The position numbers were made by a program, and so were the translations under genes. The notes beneath the pieces were generated by a model. That model ran no database searches. It was not told the DNA's origin and worked only from the letters and a program-made list of their open reading frames with translations. From NCBI RefSeq assembly GCF_040115645.1, contig NC_089552.1, forward strand, positions 2,356,001 to 2,420,000: a stretch of DNA of 64,000 nucleotides, written 5' to 3'. Within the stretch, counting starts at the first letter, position 1; each line of letters begins with the position of its first letter. This document shows, piece after piece, positions 46,645 to 60,400 of this stretch. The stretch comes from Euwallacea fornicatus (taxonomy: Eukaryota > Arthropoda > Insecta > Coleoptera > Curculionidae).

Positions 46645-49600
46645 ATGTTAGAGATATTTATAAGTGACTTGTTTGGAGAGAAACATAATTTGTAGAAAAT
46701 ATTAAATATTATTAAATATATGTTAAAAACACATAAAAATGTATCATTTATGTTAAAATAGATAATTTTAAAATAAAAAATTATTTATATAAACACGAGA
46801 GTTTGGTGCCATGTCACGTATTTTTAAAACTGACATTGATTGAACGTGACGTTATCGTTTGCTTCACTTTGAAGTGCCTAGTTAAGAGAGAGATAAAACT
46901 ATTTAGGTGGCTACTGCTCGTTAACACGGTCTTATACTAAACACAAAAAACTCGACCTCTTCAATTGTTTTGTAAAGTTGGTTACATATATTTGGTAAAA
47001 TCTCAAAATACGAAACAAATGATACGTGTAAATTGCATTTAAATTAAATGAACTATAATTGAGTAATATGCTAGAACCATTGTCTTAAGTATGCTGAACG
47101 AGCAATCATTTGCCTGTCATATCCCATATAACGTAATCATGAACTACTAAAGACAAAAAGTCACCGACTTCTTATATTATAGTAGAGCCATCTATGAGAC
47201 AGTCAAAACGTTAAGGTTTAAGATCATTTTCATAAAAATAGATGCTCTGCTTTCGTTTCGCCGTTTCAGTGAAAGCTATTTTGCTGGCATTACTATCAGG
47301 AATTTCCAACAGGAGAAACGAATTATCGGTGCATCCCAGAGCACGATTCTGTTTCTACACTAGTCACAGTTGCCAGAATGTGCCGATAGCCGGCCCAAGC
47401 CCATTTATACATCTTTTTGAATATTAATTAATTCGCACATATATGTTTTAAACGTATTTAATAAACTGTTGGCTCAGCTGCATTTACAACTGACAGCCAG
47501 GGGAGGGGGAGGGGGAAGGGGTTAGTGGAGGTATATGGTTATTTATCCACTCCCTGAGCGAAGACCAAGATGAAAACCTTCGTATGACCGCAGTACTATA
47601 TCGATTCACAGTTTATTCTGACCATCGTGTAATATAATTGGACAATCAATGCGGACTTCTGTTTAGGGTGGGGCTAGCTCCACAGACCAGGAACCAATCA
47701 GAACTAAAAATGCGGGTACTAAGATGTGTGATACTTACGTTCTTAGTCCATTGCAGCAAAACATAATAATCAATATGTTTTTTTTTTTATATTATCAACT
47801 CTACATTGCGTTAAAAAGCGAAAGAATTTTACTATCTAATTTGGATTTCTCACAGTTGAAATCAATAACGTACATAAAAGAATAAGGGATTTTTTGGTTT
47901 AATAATTTTGGTAAGCTTCTATAACGGCTTATAAATAATGTATGGTATTCGCTAAAACGATTTTGCGAATTCAGGTGCGTTCTTGAACTTTTATTCCTTG
48001 ATTTGCATAGTGGTATTTATCTTGCGATTCAGAATGTGTCAGCCTCTAATTGCTGATTTTTGGATAAGTATAGATACTTACCCGGGCAGAAATATGATGT
48101 AATAATGTTATTCTTTGGTACAAATGCCCCGTCAAAGATATCATAGGATGCTGTCGGAGTAACATCATAATGACTAGAGGTAGCCCTAGGCTAATTACCT
48201 CGCCAATATATGTCAATTAAAGCAAGTTATTGCAAAATAAAATTAGTCTCGACTTTTTTTTTGTAAAGCCAGTGATTCAAGAGTTAATAAAAACATTAAA
48301 TTATGAGAATTTGTACGGGAAATGTATCTGCGGAGATCAACCTCTGGTTGCCGACTTCTCAATTTTTACTTCTTCTGAATCATTCTGAAGGTATTAAAAT
48401 GCTTAACATCTGAAAAAGGAATAATTGTAAAATTATATGCATTGTTTGTAGTATAATGTTTATCTTTCTAGTGATGACTTTGAAGAATCAAATATTTACA
48501 ACCAGTTGAGCGTGGAACGCCTCGTATATTTGATGTGAAATTTTAGAAATTTGTTATGCAGCTGCTATCCTTAGTGATAAAAATTTGAAAATTATTTCCC
48601 GCTTTTTCTGGCGGGGACCTCTTAAAAACGACTTTTCTGCTTTTATTTCGTTCCAGTCGTTTTCGATATACAACCGATCACCACTGCAACTTTAAAATTC
48701 ATTCGCGTAAGAGCTACATTAGTTCATTTTAGCAATTTCAATTTCCAGTGATTTCCCTTTGATGAGGGAACTTTACTAGTGTTTATAGTCTCGTCAAAGG
48801 CAATTCCCTTGCGCTACTGTTATCTAACAAATAATGCTGTAAATTTCACGATTTGTACTACGAAGCTTGCACTGGGGCCGGTTTTCATTAGACACAATTC
48901 AGAAACGCGAATTAGAGGAAATTCGGAAAAATGCAGAAACGATGCAAATTGGAAAGCGCGAAACCGTCAAAAACGCCAATTTACATAGCTGGTAACACCA
49001 TCAGGGATTCGTTGTGGGGAAAAAAGGATCATTCACTAATTCTAATTAGAATTTTAGGTAAATTCAATCCAGAAATGGTAAGCGTTTGTCAGAGAGATGT
49101 TAAAAGGCGATAGGAACAGTAACTCTAAGAAATGCAGATTTATTGTTTATTCTTAAATACGCACCCGTAAATAAGATTTACCTATATACATATGCATATG
49201 CATAAACAGGGTATTAGTTAATACGGACAAACTCTAGAGAATAACCGTTTAGCTCATTCTAATATAAAATGGTCATCACCCCATTACTCCCTCCTCCCAA
49301 AAAAAAAAATATATATTTGTGGGGAAAATTCGGCTTGACCATAGAAAAAATTTACCCTATAGATCCTCATGACCATTGGGCATGTCCAATAATGGTGTAA
49401 GCTCTCAAAAGAAACCGAGATGTCAAATGTCAGCTCAGTATCTCAGAAATTAAAAAAGATATTAACAAAATCATGCTAAAACCCTGTACCTTAGTAGCGT
49501 CTCGTTAGGTAAAAGATATTGTTTTCAAACGGACAGAAGTCATTATTGTGTATATCTTCATTGATTAATGATTGGCTAGATGTATTTTTCAATGAATGAA

Positions 49601-50391
49601 AATATTAAACCTACGCGATGGGAAATATCTGGAATAGTTCCCTTATGTGCGTGCTAGGAAATCCACACAAATGTAGTTAGGAATCTCATTAAATATAGAT
49701 ATCGTCCACTTAAAAGCTTGAAAATTAAAAAATATCAAATGAAGAGTGGTGAGTGCTTAACAGCTATTGTAAGAAAGTTTTAGACACTACTCGTTCTAAA
49801 CTCAAGTAGTACCTACATACGACGCATCAATATTCCTACAAAACTGTTAAATTTCGTGAAAATTAATTTAACTCTATATTGATAGCATGTTTTGCTTGTA
49901 CGCAGTTAAATTCTTCCAATTATATTATTACCATAAAATTACCCAGTATACCAATTATCAAAATTATGTATGCTGGTGTGACTTATTCGTTTAAGACTGA
50001 ACCCATACACGTTTCAAAAGGACAATTCTGCCTGAATATGGATAAATTATTTAAAAAATATATGAATGTTACCTGCTGGTAAAAAGTTGTAAATTTAGAC
50101 TTTTCTGTAATTATTAGGATTTTTTTCTTGACGTATTCAATATGGATGTTGGGTAACTTTACACTATAATCAAATAGTTTAAGATCATTTATTCTCAAAA
50201 ACCTTGCTCTTGAAAAGGTGAGTAATTTACGCCACTGCCTATCAATGTAACACTTATTAGTTCTCTTGACCGAACGTGTAGATCAATGTGCAATTAGTAA
50301 AAAAACAGTAAAACTCTGACGCATATAAAATATTTCATTGTCCACTGTATCTTGTTCATGTGTAAAGAACCATCTTTAACATATAAATGAA
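46645..50391. other. Intergenic region, no gene recognised
   Basis: Contains the promoter side of the chondroitin polymerizing factor gene on the left. A purine run, GGGGAGGGGGAGGGGGAAGG, is near 47502-47522. Long AT-rich tracts follow. Frames at 48779-49113 and 49879-50198 have no domain or splice support. Confidence 0.5.
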
Positions 50392-51386
50392 ATGTTTCTT
50401 AAATATCAGTGCCTTGTGATAGTAATTTTTGGTGTTTGTGTAGCTGTACATTTACGTAAGTATTGCATCGCCTGATTCTTATTGTTGCAGAAATACGATT
50501 TTGATTGCAGCACCTGAAATCAAAGTATGCTTAAAATCGGATCCAAACTTTGAAGAATGTATGAAGAAGAGCATAGGAAGCACTTTAAAATTTTTAAAAG
50601 ATGGTAATTCCAAATTTTCTGATAAAAAAAAGTGGTAGCCAAAACTTTTTTAATCAGGTAACAAAGAGCTGGGGTTTCCCATAATTGAGCCATTCTACGT
50701 GGAAAAGCTGGAACTAGTCGCCGATCCCAAGAAATCAGTGAAACTCAGTCAGCAATATGAACATATTTACATGCATGGATTCACCAATTCCGAGGTTACA
50801 AAATTTAAGTGAGTAGGTGCCTGTGCAACGTGCGAATCCTCCATTTCTATGAACTACCCAAAGCAGCTTCTTATTTTTAGTTTAAACTTTGGTATCCCTG
50901 GGAAAAGCGCATGTGAATGGAAAATGGAAATCTACACCCCTATATCCCGAATGGAGGCAAACTATAAGTTAACCGGCCAAATACTCTTGTTCCCAATTAA
51001 TGGACATGGAAAATGCAACGTCACATTAAGTACGCAATTCGATAATAATACCGAATTTGTTTTCGGCAAATGAGATGTTTTTAGTAAATCTTAGAAACCA
51101 ACACTCGGCACAATGCGAAACTTACACCAAAAAAGGGAAAACATATTTGAGGCTAACGAGATACACCATTAACATGAAAGCTGATAATTGCCATTTCGAT
51201 TTTCCCAACATAATTCCAGGCAACGAACAAATTTCCAAGGAAGTTGGTAAAATCGTGAATGAGAACTCGTTGGAGATATTCCAAGATGTGAAGAGTGGAT
51301 TTGAGCAGATGCTATCAAAATTGCATAAGGATGCGGCCAATAACATACTCACAAAGTTCCCCGAAGAAGAGCTCTTTGGGGTCTGA
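50392..51386 (+). CDS. Takeout / juvenile hormone binding protein-like secreted protein 1
   Basis: Five exons, 50392-50455, 50511-50603, 50658-50808, 50881-51029 and 51085-51386, total 253 codons including stop (252 aa), the family's normal size. A signal peptide (LVIVIFGVCVAVHL) is followed by the conserved N-terminal Cys pair (VCLKSDPNFEECMKKS). Then come GFPIIEPFYVEKLEL, the family motif GHGKCNVTL, the KKGKTYLRL strand, and the C-terminal helix ending NILTKFPEEELF. These proteins fold as elongated barrels that bind hydrophobic ligands such as juvenile hormone and act in haemolymph or sensory fluid; this one's ligand is unknown. Intron phases are 1,1,2,1, as in the paralogue at 57.5-61.5 kb, but the last intron of that gene is missing here. 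Confidence 0.92.
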
Positions 51387-51407
51387 GTTTCAGTTTTGTA
51401 ATTGTAA

Positions 51408-51413
51408 AATAAA
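51408..51413 (+). terminator. Polyadenylation signal of takeout-like gene 1
   Basis: AATAAA 22 bases after the stop codon, followed by AGTTTCCCGT. Confidence 0.6.
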
Positions 51414-52007
51414 GTTTCCCGTCACCTGATTATTTGTTGGTTAATGCTTGCAAAAATCGGTCTTAATGGTCAATTTTAATGATTAGTTGTTTTTGCTTTA
51501 ATGCACAACGCAGGATTTGTCATCCGTCTTTCTGCTTTATCTCACGGTCCTGTCACTGTCATGGCATTTGAATTTTTGTTCAACAATGTTCTCATGAATT
51601 GCAAGATGCGTTTTTTCAAAAACTTTTCTTTCAAAGAAGAATAATATGATAATCATAAATTATTCTATTTATTATATACAAAATTAGATTTTCTTCGAAA
51701 ACTATGACCAATATCCCAAAGAGACATGATAGAGAAATATTGTGACTAACTCGTGAATTAATGGACGATTGATAATCTTAACTCTCTGAACTCACCCGTT
51801 TGGTTCGCGCGTTAAACTATATCAATTATTAGTGGCCTTCATCAATTCACTTACGTGTTAAATACCTGTTAAGGCTAATTTATATCTCACGTTTTCATAG
51901 AAACTGTAATATTTGCGGAGGTAAATTGGAATGAGGTGTTACCATAGTAATGGATGTATCTATTAGGCTGCTGAATATGATTGATCAATATTTGATACGG
52001 CAAAAAG
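51414..52007. other. Intergenic region before the DNAAF1 homologue
   Basis: About 590 bp of spacer that must hold the DNAAF1 promoter. No RFX-type X-box (inverted repeat of GTTGCC-like halves), expected for some ciliary genes, was recognised by eye. Confidence 0.45.
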
Positions 52008-55000
52008 ATGTCGGATACACTGTTTACTGAAATACCTTTAATACCCGAAATCGTAGGAAGCAGCATTGAAAATAATCCTCTGGGCATTTTTAAAGGACCA
52101 AGGTATGGAAAAATCGTATGTAGGAACTAAATATGAGGCACAGAGAAAAAACTACTGCACAACTTTTGATTATTAACACATCAATTATCTAGTCAGAAAA
52201 CTCATCTAGGCGACACCTACAGACATCCTCTTCTTCTAGGATGACCAAAGAATTCCTTAAGAACCACTGCAAGGAAAATCGCCTTTATCAAACTCCGCAT
52301 TTAAATGACGTCCTTTATCTCCATTTCAAAGGTTTTTCCTTTATCGAAAATCTGGGAGAATATACTGGACTAAAGTGCCTGTGGTTGGAAAATAACGGCT
52401 TAAAAGAAATAAGTGGTCTAGGCAAGTAACTAATTAAACCCAAAAATCTTGGTAGGTATTCTCACCAACACACCATCTCCTAGACCACCAGCAAGCTCTA
52501 AGAAGCCTCTTCCTGCACTACAACCTCATAAAGAAGATAGAAAACCTGGAAAACTGTCCTATATTGGACACCCTCAACATTTCTCACAACCAACTAAAGA
52601 CAATCGAGAATTTGGATTGCTTGAAGAGTCTACACACTCTCAACATCGCCAACAACTACGTGGAAAGCCTTGAGGATTTTGAGCATTTGGAGAAGCTGTT
52701 AGAGCTCTCGGTGCTCGATTTAGCCAACAACCACATTGATGACCCTTTAATAGTCCAGACATTGGGAGGGATGCCTGGGTTAAGGGTTCTGAATTTGATG
52801 GGCAACCCTGTAATCAGGAAGATACCGGCTTATAGGAAGACATTGATTCTTGCTTGTGTAAGTCATTTCGTTGGATTGGGACTTCGTTTGAGTTTAGAGT
52901 TTTTAGGCCAATCTTCAATATTTGGATGATCGTCCAGTGTTCCCGAGGGAAAGGGCATGTGCAGAGGCCTGGTGTGTGATCTTGACCCATTTTTTTCAAA
53001 TTTAAACTAAGGCCATTCATTTTGCATATAGGCAAAGAGGTGGCATAACAGAAGAACACGCAGAAAGAAAACGTTGGATTGATAGGGAAAGGCAAAAGAT
53101 AATGTACAGTGTTAACGGTAACAATGTACTATTTTTCTTATATGATTTCACGCAATCTTTGTGTAGCTCTCATCAAAATGAGGGACGCAAAAGGCATAGA
53201 ACGTACGGCTCAGGACAATGCTCAGATCCTAGACAGTGGTTTCTGTACATCAGTGGGAGACTCTGAAAGCGAGGCCGGAAGTTTGTCTCACCCCAACTTG
53301 GGTAATTGCAATCGTAGTGAAACATCTGGTATATTTATCTAAACTATTATAACAATTTGCGAATAGAAGTTCCATCGTTTGCAAGGAATTCTGCAATGTG
53401 TAACAGCCCTGATAATGGAGAACCGCTCTCAGATAAAGAAAGGAAGATAATCTACAGGCGAAATGTAGCAGTAGAAGATAGCAGTGGAGAAAATGAGACC
53501 AGCTCTGCATCTTCAGATACTGATTCTGATGATGACATTATAGTGGATCGGAAAATTACTGAGAATGATTTCGCTTCTCGCACCAGAATTTTCGATTTTT
53601 CATGCAAAGGTGAGACGTTGAAGACTTTTTACTGCTATTCTCGAGCCCATGTATCAGTATTGAAATAGCGCCTTATTTATCAGAACCCTAGCTTAACAAT
53701 TTTTTGCTCAATTCCAGCCCCTGTTTGTAACCAAAAACGCTTGGTTGAAGAAATCGAATTTCAACCTTGCACGACTAAACAAGCCCCAGTTGAAAACGAA
53801 TCTATAGATATTGATGAGGAAACGAAGGTAACAACTCGTGAAGATCTTGAAGTCATATTGACAACCAACCCAGACATTGCCAAAAGGGACTTTAACCTGT
53901 CCCTCCTAAAAGTTGCTTCAAATGGTAGTGAAAATGAGGGAGGAATTAAGACTCAAGACTTAGAGGATCAGAATGCTTTCACAATAGAATTTGTTGAAAA
54001 CCTCATGGATAAACATGAAGCCAAGAACGGCTCCCAACTTGAAACAAATAAATTCGAATATTTGGAGAATCTGATTAGTTCAGAAGTACAAACTGGACGA
54101 ACCGGTGATGGCAGTGTGGATAATATTGAAAGAAGTGAAGAGCTGAACGCAAATGCTAAAGCGTCAGAAGAAAATGTTAGCGCAACTAAAAAGGACCATG
54201 TGGGTCAAATTGGAAAACTTTCTGTTGCATTATCTGAACCAGTGACACTAAAACCAAAGACCGTCTTCACAATAAACCGGGATCAAAATTTGGAAGATGA
54301 TTTCGAGGACAGTGATGACAGTAAAATCGAAGAAAGTGGCAGGAGTGATAATGAAAATGAAGAAAAAGCGATCATCGAAAGGCAGAGTGCATTTGCATTA
54401 GACGTTGATAAATGCGAAACAATAAATGCAAGCTCTATGGAAGCAGCAGACGGTAACTTTACCATCTTAGTGAAAACTAAAAAAAAGTTTCAAGCATCTC
54501 CCTTGGACGAAAATTGCAAATACAAAGAACTTGAAGATGTTAGTTACAAAGAGCTACTCAATTACAACATAAACATTTCTGGTCAGAACAGGATGGCTTT
54601 GCAGTTCACCAACCGCAAGTGGAATAAACAAGATGACGAGTCTAAGAGGGAGGTTAACGAAATGATTCTTCAATCTAAGAAGAAAAAAGAACCGGAATCT
54701 AAAAAAGTTCCACCAAAAGATATAATTGAAAAAGATGACAACGCACTGGAATTCTTTAAAAGTCACCAGGAATATGGAAACAATGATAGAGTTATGAATG
54801 AGATGGAGCAGGATGAAGAAAGAATTATAAAAATAGATAATTCTATGGTAGTCAGCAATGCTATAGTTGAAGTTAAGAAAGGCATGTGCGAGTTAAACAA
54901 GAAATTCGAAGAATTTCAGGAGAAGGATCGATTGGCTAGACAAAATATTATTGACGACTATAATGAAACCCTGGAAAAGGAGATTAAAATTATTGATAAA

Positions 55001-55492
55001 TTTAGAGAGCTGCAAAATGAAAGACCTAAGAGAACCTCCCTGAGTAAAGTGTTAACAACGCCTGGGGCGAAAATAAGGGATGAATATTTGAAAAAGCATT
55101 TCAGTGACATGGGAATGTATTTGCCTGAAGATATAGAGGGAGAGTTAATTTTTCAAAGGACTGAAGTGGCAAGTAACGGGGGGGAAAGTACGACGGAGGC
55201 AGTTGTTGATAGTCCCGCTGAAAGGCAATTTTTAGCTGAGTTGAAGATTTCAAGGAAAATTGTTGAAGAGGAAGAAGGAGATGCGAAAAGAAGTGGACTG
55301 AACAAGAAGGAGGAACTGGTGAAGATAGATGGGAAAAAAATAGTTGAAAAAAATATTTTCAAGAATTTACTCTTGGAGGACGACGCTGATGACGCTACGA
55401 TGGAAGAAGCAGAAGCTGTCTGTGTTGTAAAGAGGAACGTGTCACGCTCCTTGGAGATGCAGCTGGCTCAAGAGAGGAATAATATTAAATAG
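52008..55492 (+). CDS. DNAAF1 (homologue): Dynein axonemal assembly factor 1 homologue (LRRC50)
   Basis: Eight exons: 52008-52102, 52240-52421, 52484-52857, 52907-52971, 53032-53117, 53167-53301, 53367-53609, 53718-55492. They total 985 codons including stop (984 aa). The junction of exons 1 and 2 gives GPRMTKEFLKNHC, matching human GPRMTKSSLQKLC. Six LRRs follow: LNDVLYLHFKGFSFIENLG, YTGLKCLWLENNGL, RSLFLHYNLIKKIENLENC, LDTLNISHNQLKTIENLDC, LHTLNIANNYVESLED, LSVLDLANNHIDDP. The LRR cap is LRVLNLMGNPVIRKIPAYRK and then YLDDRPVFPRERACAEAW. The long last exon (591 codons) is acidic, low-complexity and partly coiled coil. DNAAF1 acts in the cytoplasm to preassemble dynein arms, in insects needed for motile cilia of mechanosensory neurons and sperm. 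Intron 2 is GC-AG (GCAAGT at 52422). Confidence 0.95.
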
Positions 55493-55540
55493 TGATCTCT
55501 TGCCGCTTAAAATAGACATTTGTGTCTTTATTACACTGCT

Positions 55541-55546
55541 AATAAA
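55541..55546 (+). terminator. Polyadenylation signal of the DNAAF1 homologue
   Basis: AATAAA 48 bases after the stop codon. Confidence 0.55.
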
Positions 55547-57492
55547 GCATGAACATAGTTCATCGAGAATATTCTTTAAATAGTCGTTCAAGGACATTAA
55601 AAACGACAATGTAAAAAAATTCCCAAACCACTTTGAAAAGTCACAGTTGAAGAATATTTAACGTGATTGAAATAATATTAAACTGTCGGAATAGAATCAT
55701 CATCAAATTTACCTGTCTGCATTTTTTCAACTGAAATTGCGGCTGTTAACTGCGACAAAAAATATATCTAGAGTTTTTTTTTGACTCGAATGGCATAATT
55801 AGTGCAATTAATATAAAAATCCCGTACCCTCGACACACGTGTATTTTAATAAAATTGAAATGAGTAGACAAATACTTAGCATTCTTAATAAGTTCACAAG
55901 CCACACGAAGCAGGTTGTAATATCGTGCGTCTCACGAGGACTTACCCGTAAAACCGCAATTATCTGATTATCAATTAGAGCAAAAATAAGGGTAATTATG
56001 CGAGAACGAAACTCATATTTAAACACTTAAACATTAGCCTCAGTTATTAATAATCAATTTTGTAAATTGCTGTTACCTTCAAAGCTCAGAACCGCCATGT
56101 AGTTAGCAATAATTCAGAACAGACAAATTACTTGAGATGGATAATTAGAGATTATCAGCCACTGCCGAAGTACGCTGTGGTAAAATTTTGATGGGCAGCT
56201 GATGTGGATGTTTAATAACTAAGACGAACTTTGATCCCGTTGTTGAAGAATGGATAAATTCATAAATATTCCCTTTGGGTTTTACCGTAAATTTATACTG
56301 CAGGTTATTGCGTAAACAGCATTTTGCGTACGAATAAACTTTGTAGTCAGGGACATGTCCTACATATTTTTAGAAGCACTCTTAGTTCAAATAGGTGCTA
56401 TAAATTCAGGGACCGTCCAATTCGGAGCAATATCAAACAAATCAAAAAAACTGCTGTTTCGATTCAGTTGGTAATTCTTGTTGAGATTGACTTCCTATGT
56501 GCATTGATCGTTTCAAATATTTGAATAAGAGACGCTTTCGTTCCGCTTTCCTTCCCTTACTTACACATTTTTGAGTGATTTATTCTATCTTTTGTGTCCT
56601 TTTTTCACTTAATTTATCCCCGCATAACGAAACTCCCTGCTCGTTATTAAACGATGCGAAAGTTTAAGAGAATTAAAAAATAAATCACAATAATTCAAAA
56701 TTCTAAAAAAAACAACAAATGAAGCGTCGTTTCTGAGGCTACTCAGTAGGCTTTGCCTGGCTATGGTATAACGCTTGAACATTTCCTGAGCGAGGAGCGC
56801 ATGAGAAGCAAAAAATTCGATCAAAACTAAGATTAGTTCAGGGCAGTTTCCGAACAATTCACCAATAATTCCCCTTTAACAACAGTTTAAGGAATTCTGG
56901 ACCTATGGATGAAACCTCACTTGATTCTCACGAACATGGTCCTATGCTCCCGCTGAATTTGCCAGAACTTCGATAATTTGCCTCTAATTAAACCTATGAA
57001 GTGCCCAACGATTTACGTTTAAATTGGTTCATTTTCATACAGGTGCAGGTTATGAAACATTCGGAAAACACTTGGGGCCAAGTCTATTACACTTGTCCAG
57101 AGGTATGGATCGTGTGTTGGCCCTAGACACCTCGGGAACTTTAAAAACGCTCGTTCCGAGAAAAAAAAATCCATATCGCGGGAACTGAGAGAAAGAGAGC
57201 AGCTCCTTCGGTGAAGCAGCATAGAGCTTCTCAAGGTGATAAACACTTGTTGTGAAATCATCCTCATACCTACGCAACGCTGGCGTCGGGATCATCCCAC
57301 GGGATACAATGAAAAATATCCAAATGTTCTTACCTCCTAAAGTTTAAAATTTACTAGAAACCAATTGCTTCGTGGATGCGTAGTAGGGGACAAGCTCCTT
57401 TATAAGCGCATACTGTCCTTCATGTCCTCATATAACTGTTAAACTATTTGCAATTGAAAGTTCACATTACTCTCAAACAGATATAAGGCGAC
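55547..57492. other. Intergenic region, no gene recognised
   Basis: AT-rich. Overlapping minus-strand frames at 57019-57295 have no domain and no clear splice sites. The promoter of takeout-like gene 2 should lie at the right end; CTACAT-rich AT sequence there shows no clear TATA consensus. Confidence 0.5.
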
Positions 57493-60400
57493 ATGTTTTA
57501 CTTTGCTTTAGTCAGTGTTTTGATTTGTTTGTGTTTGAACGATGGTGCAGATGCCGCCAAGTTGCGTAAGTACTTTACTTGGAGAATGTATTTTAGGTAA
57601 CATGTTATATGTTAAGTAAGTTAATAAGAGAGTAAATTACGAGGGTGATGAGTCAATGTCCTTTTCGTCCTATAACTTGAATTTGAATCAAGTAAATATA
57701 GTCTCACGCAACTTTGGGAAGTATCAAGGATCGCCGCGAAATTGCTACGGTACGTGCAAAGCGAAAGAGCTGCGACAATACAAGGTAGCTCGATTCCAGA
57801 CACGGACTTAAAAGTTAAGTTTTACGTCCTTGGTGCAAAAAAACTATTTTGATGTAATTCGCTAAATTATTAAATAATCTTTCAGCTATTAAACATTCAT
57901 TCGACTAATTTTACAGCAACATGTACGGTATGCACTCGTGCTTTTTCCTGATTTGGATTGCATTCATGCAAATTATCTAAAAAATTTTACTCCTATACGT
58001 TTATTACATGACATTGTCGCGGTAAAATTTCTATCATCGTCTATTGCTGTAGTTAAAATTGTTACTTAATAATTACTCAATCGTAATATCGCCAATTGTC
58101 AATGTAAAAAAGAAAAATTCAACCAGTTATTATTAAATGATGCTTAAGGACTCTATAAAATCAAATTAAAAGAATATTTTGTTTATTCCTATGCATTAAT
58201 AATGCTGCGTTCCTATAGGCATAGGCGAATCTGGATGTACCTCCAAGTAGGAGTTTGTTATATTCTCAAGAATTAAATCTCTTCGAAATTATTTTAAATG
58301 ACTGTTTAACCATTTGTCGAAAGAATAGGTACCATTTATAAGGATTTTGTGTGCCAATGTCGATAGAGATTTATTTGCAACATGACATATTTCGCAATTT
58401 TACATTATATAGATGTATTCATTACGTTTTTAAAGAGCTATTTAAGGAAAACCTCAATTTATTCTAACGAGAAAATATGTGAAAATTAAAAGGCAAATAT
58501 TTACAAATCCGTTGTTAATGAACACTAATTGATACAATGAATTTCACTAACGTTTGTTACGTCTACTAAAAACAGTCATCAAATAACTAATAACAATATG
58601 TCATAATTACTATAAGTTATTATAAACAAATAATGATTCCTTCTGTCGAGCGTGACCAGATTAAGAATAAACAATGGGGGTGCAGTTAACAAGCGTACTT
58701 AGTACAACAATCTTTGGAAGGGGTTGTTTAAAGAACTTGAAAAATGCATCTGACACTTCTCTTTTGCGTGATAAAACGTCTGTAGTACCATTTGAGGATT
58801 AGCCCAAAATAATATGGCATAGGAGATAGCTGACTGAATGGTAGACAAATACAAAATTCTAATGGTATTTGTTGACCAAACATGACGAAGTCCACGTTTT
58901 CAGACACTGTAACTGTTTAACTTTAATACTAGTTTGAACTACGCTTTACATGCTTACTATTTTAAATTAACATACTATTCGCTGAACTTAATAGGCATAT
59001 CACCTACACCCCTTTATTATGTAACATTAATAGTATTTTTTGCCTTAGATATAGCTAACAAATAATTATTGTTGTTGTCATCATTGTAATATTTTAATTA
59101 GATTTGTAGATCTACAGGGTGGTCTTTAAGAGTGTTCCAATATTTAAGGCGCTGACCTCTGGATTGTTTTAAGACGAAAATGTTATATAATCGTATGCCG
59201 TAAAATGAGTCTTTCCCAAAAACAGGGTGTTAAGTATTAATAAAAATAAAATAATTTGCTTTGTATTTTCAAAATGGCGCGTGAAATTTTATTGAAATTC
59301 CTTATACCTACACAATAGTCCAAACAGCCCCTTTCCCTGCTACAAAAGAAAATGTTGTAATCATAGACGTGCGTAAGGATTACTATGTTAATTCTTATAG
59401 AGAATTAAAGGGTACGTCCCTGATGTTTCTCAAATAACAGAGTCAAAATAGACAAAAATATTTCGTATGTTTTTTTTTATACGATAAGTCGTTTTTGAGA
59501 AAAAAATGTTCCCTGTTGAAAATCTATGCTAAAAATAATAACAAATTTGTTAGAAATAAAGTTCATGAGTGACCACTCTGTATATTACTATTAAATTATA
59601 CAAATATGATAATAATGATAATAAGTAATAATAATAAGAAGAAAAAGAACAACAAACAATTAAATAACTAATGAAAAGAATAAAAATAGTAGAGAGGATT
59701 TATCAGAAGCCGTTGAAAATGGCGTCCCGAAGCTAGTATGTCATTCTTGCCTTTCGTGCTGCATGTGGAGCAATAACCATTTAGTTTGAGACGATCTTTG
59801 CTTTCATAGACGAATATACGACAATAATTTGTAAAAAAAAACTCCCCAAATCACCCCCTAAAACTACTGATGGAGACATCCTTGTGTAAATTAACGAAAA
59901 CATTCCCGGGAATTCAAGGATGACTGACCTACTCGAAACGATTCCAAATCATTTTAGAAATATCTCGCAGTTCCGTTGGCTATATACATATACATATGTA
60001 CATACATTGGGATAAGGGCACGGTGTTCATATACCCAAGAATTGAGAGTTAGTTGTTATCCTGAAAAGAACTGATACAATTAGAGGTGTTTTAAACGTTG
60101 CTTGAGAAACTCGTGTGTTAGTGAGTTCATATTTGTGTTCAAATCAAGTTTCTTGAGCTTAAATCGGAGTTGAGAACTGAGGGCGATCCCCATCTTGTTG
60201 ATAATAAATTATTGTTTTTTAGGAGTTTAACAGGAACGTTACTACATATATAAATTTACCGTTTTTAATCAATAATTAACTAACTAAACTGTACTTAATT
60301 GTGACTTTCTTTAAATGACATTTAATATTACAGCTTCTTCTTGGACCAAATGCAATAGAACGGTAAAAACCTTTCCTGAATGCTTTAGGAAGGGCATCGA

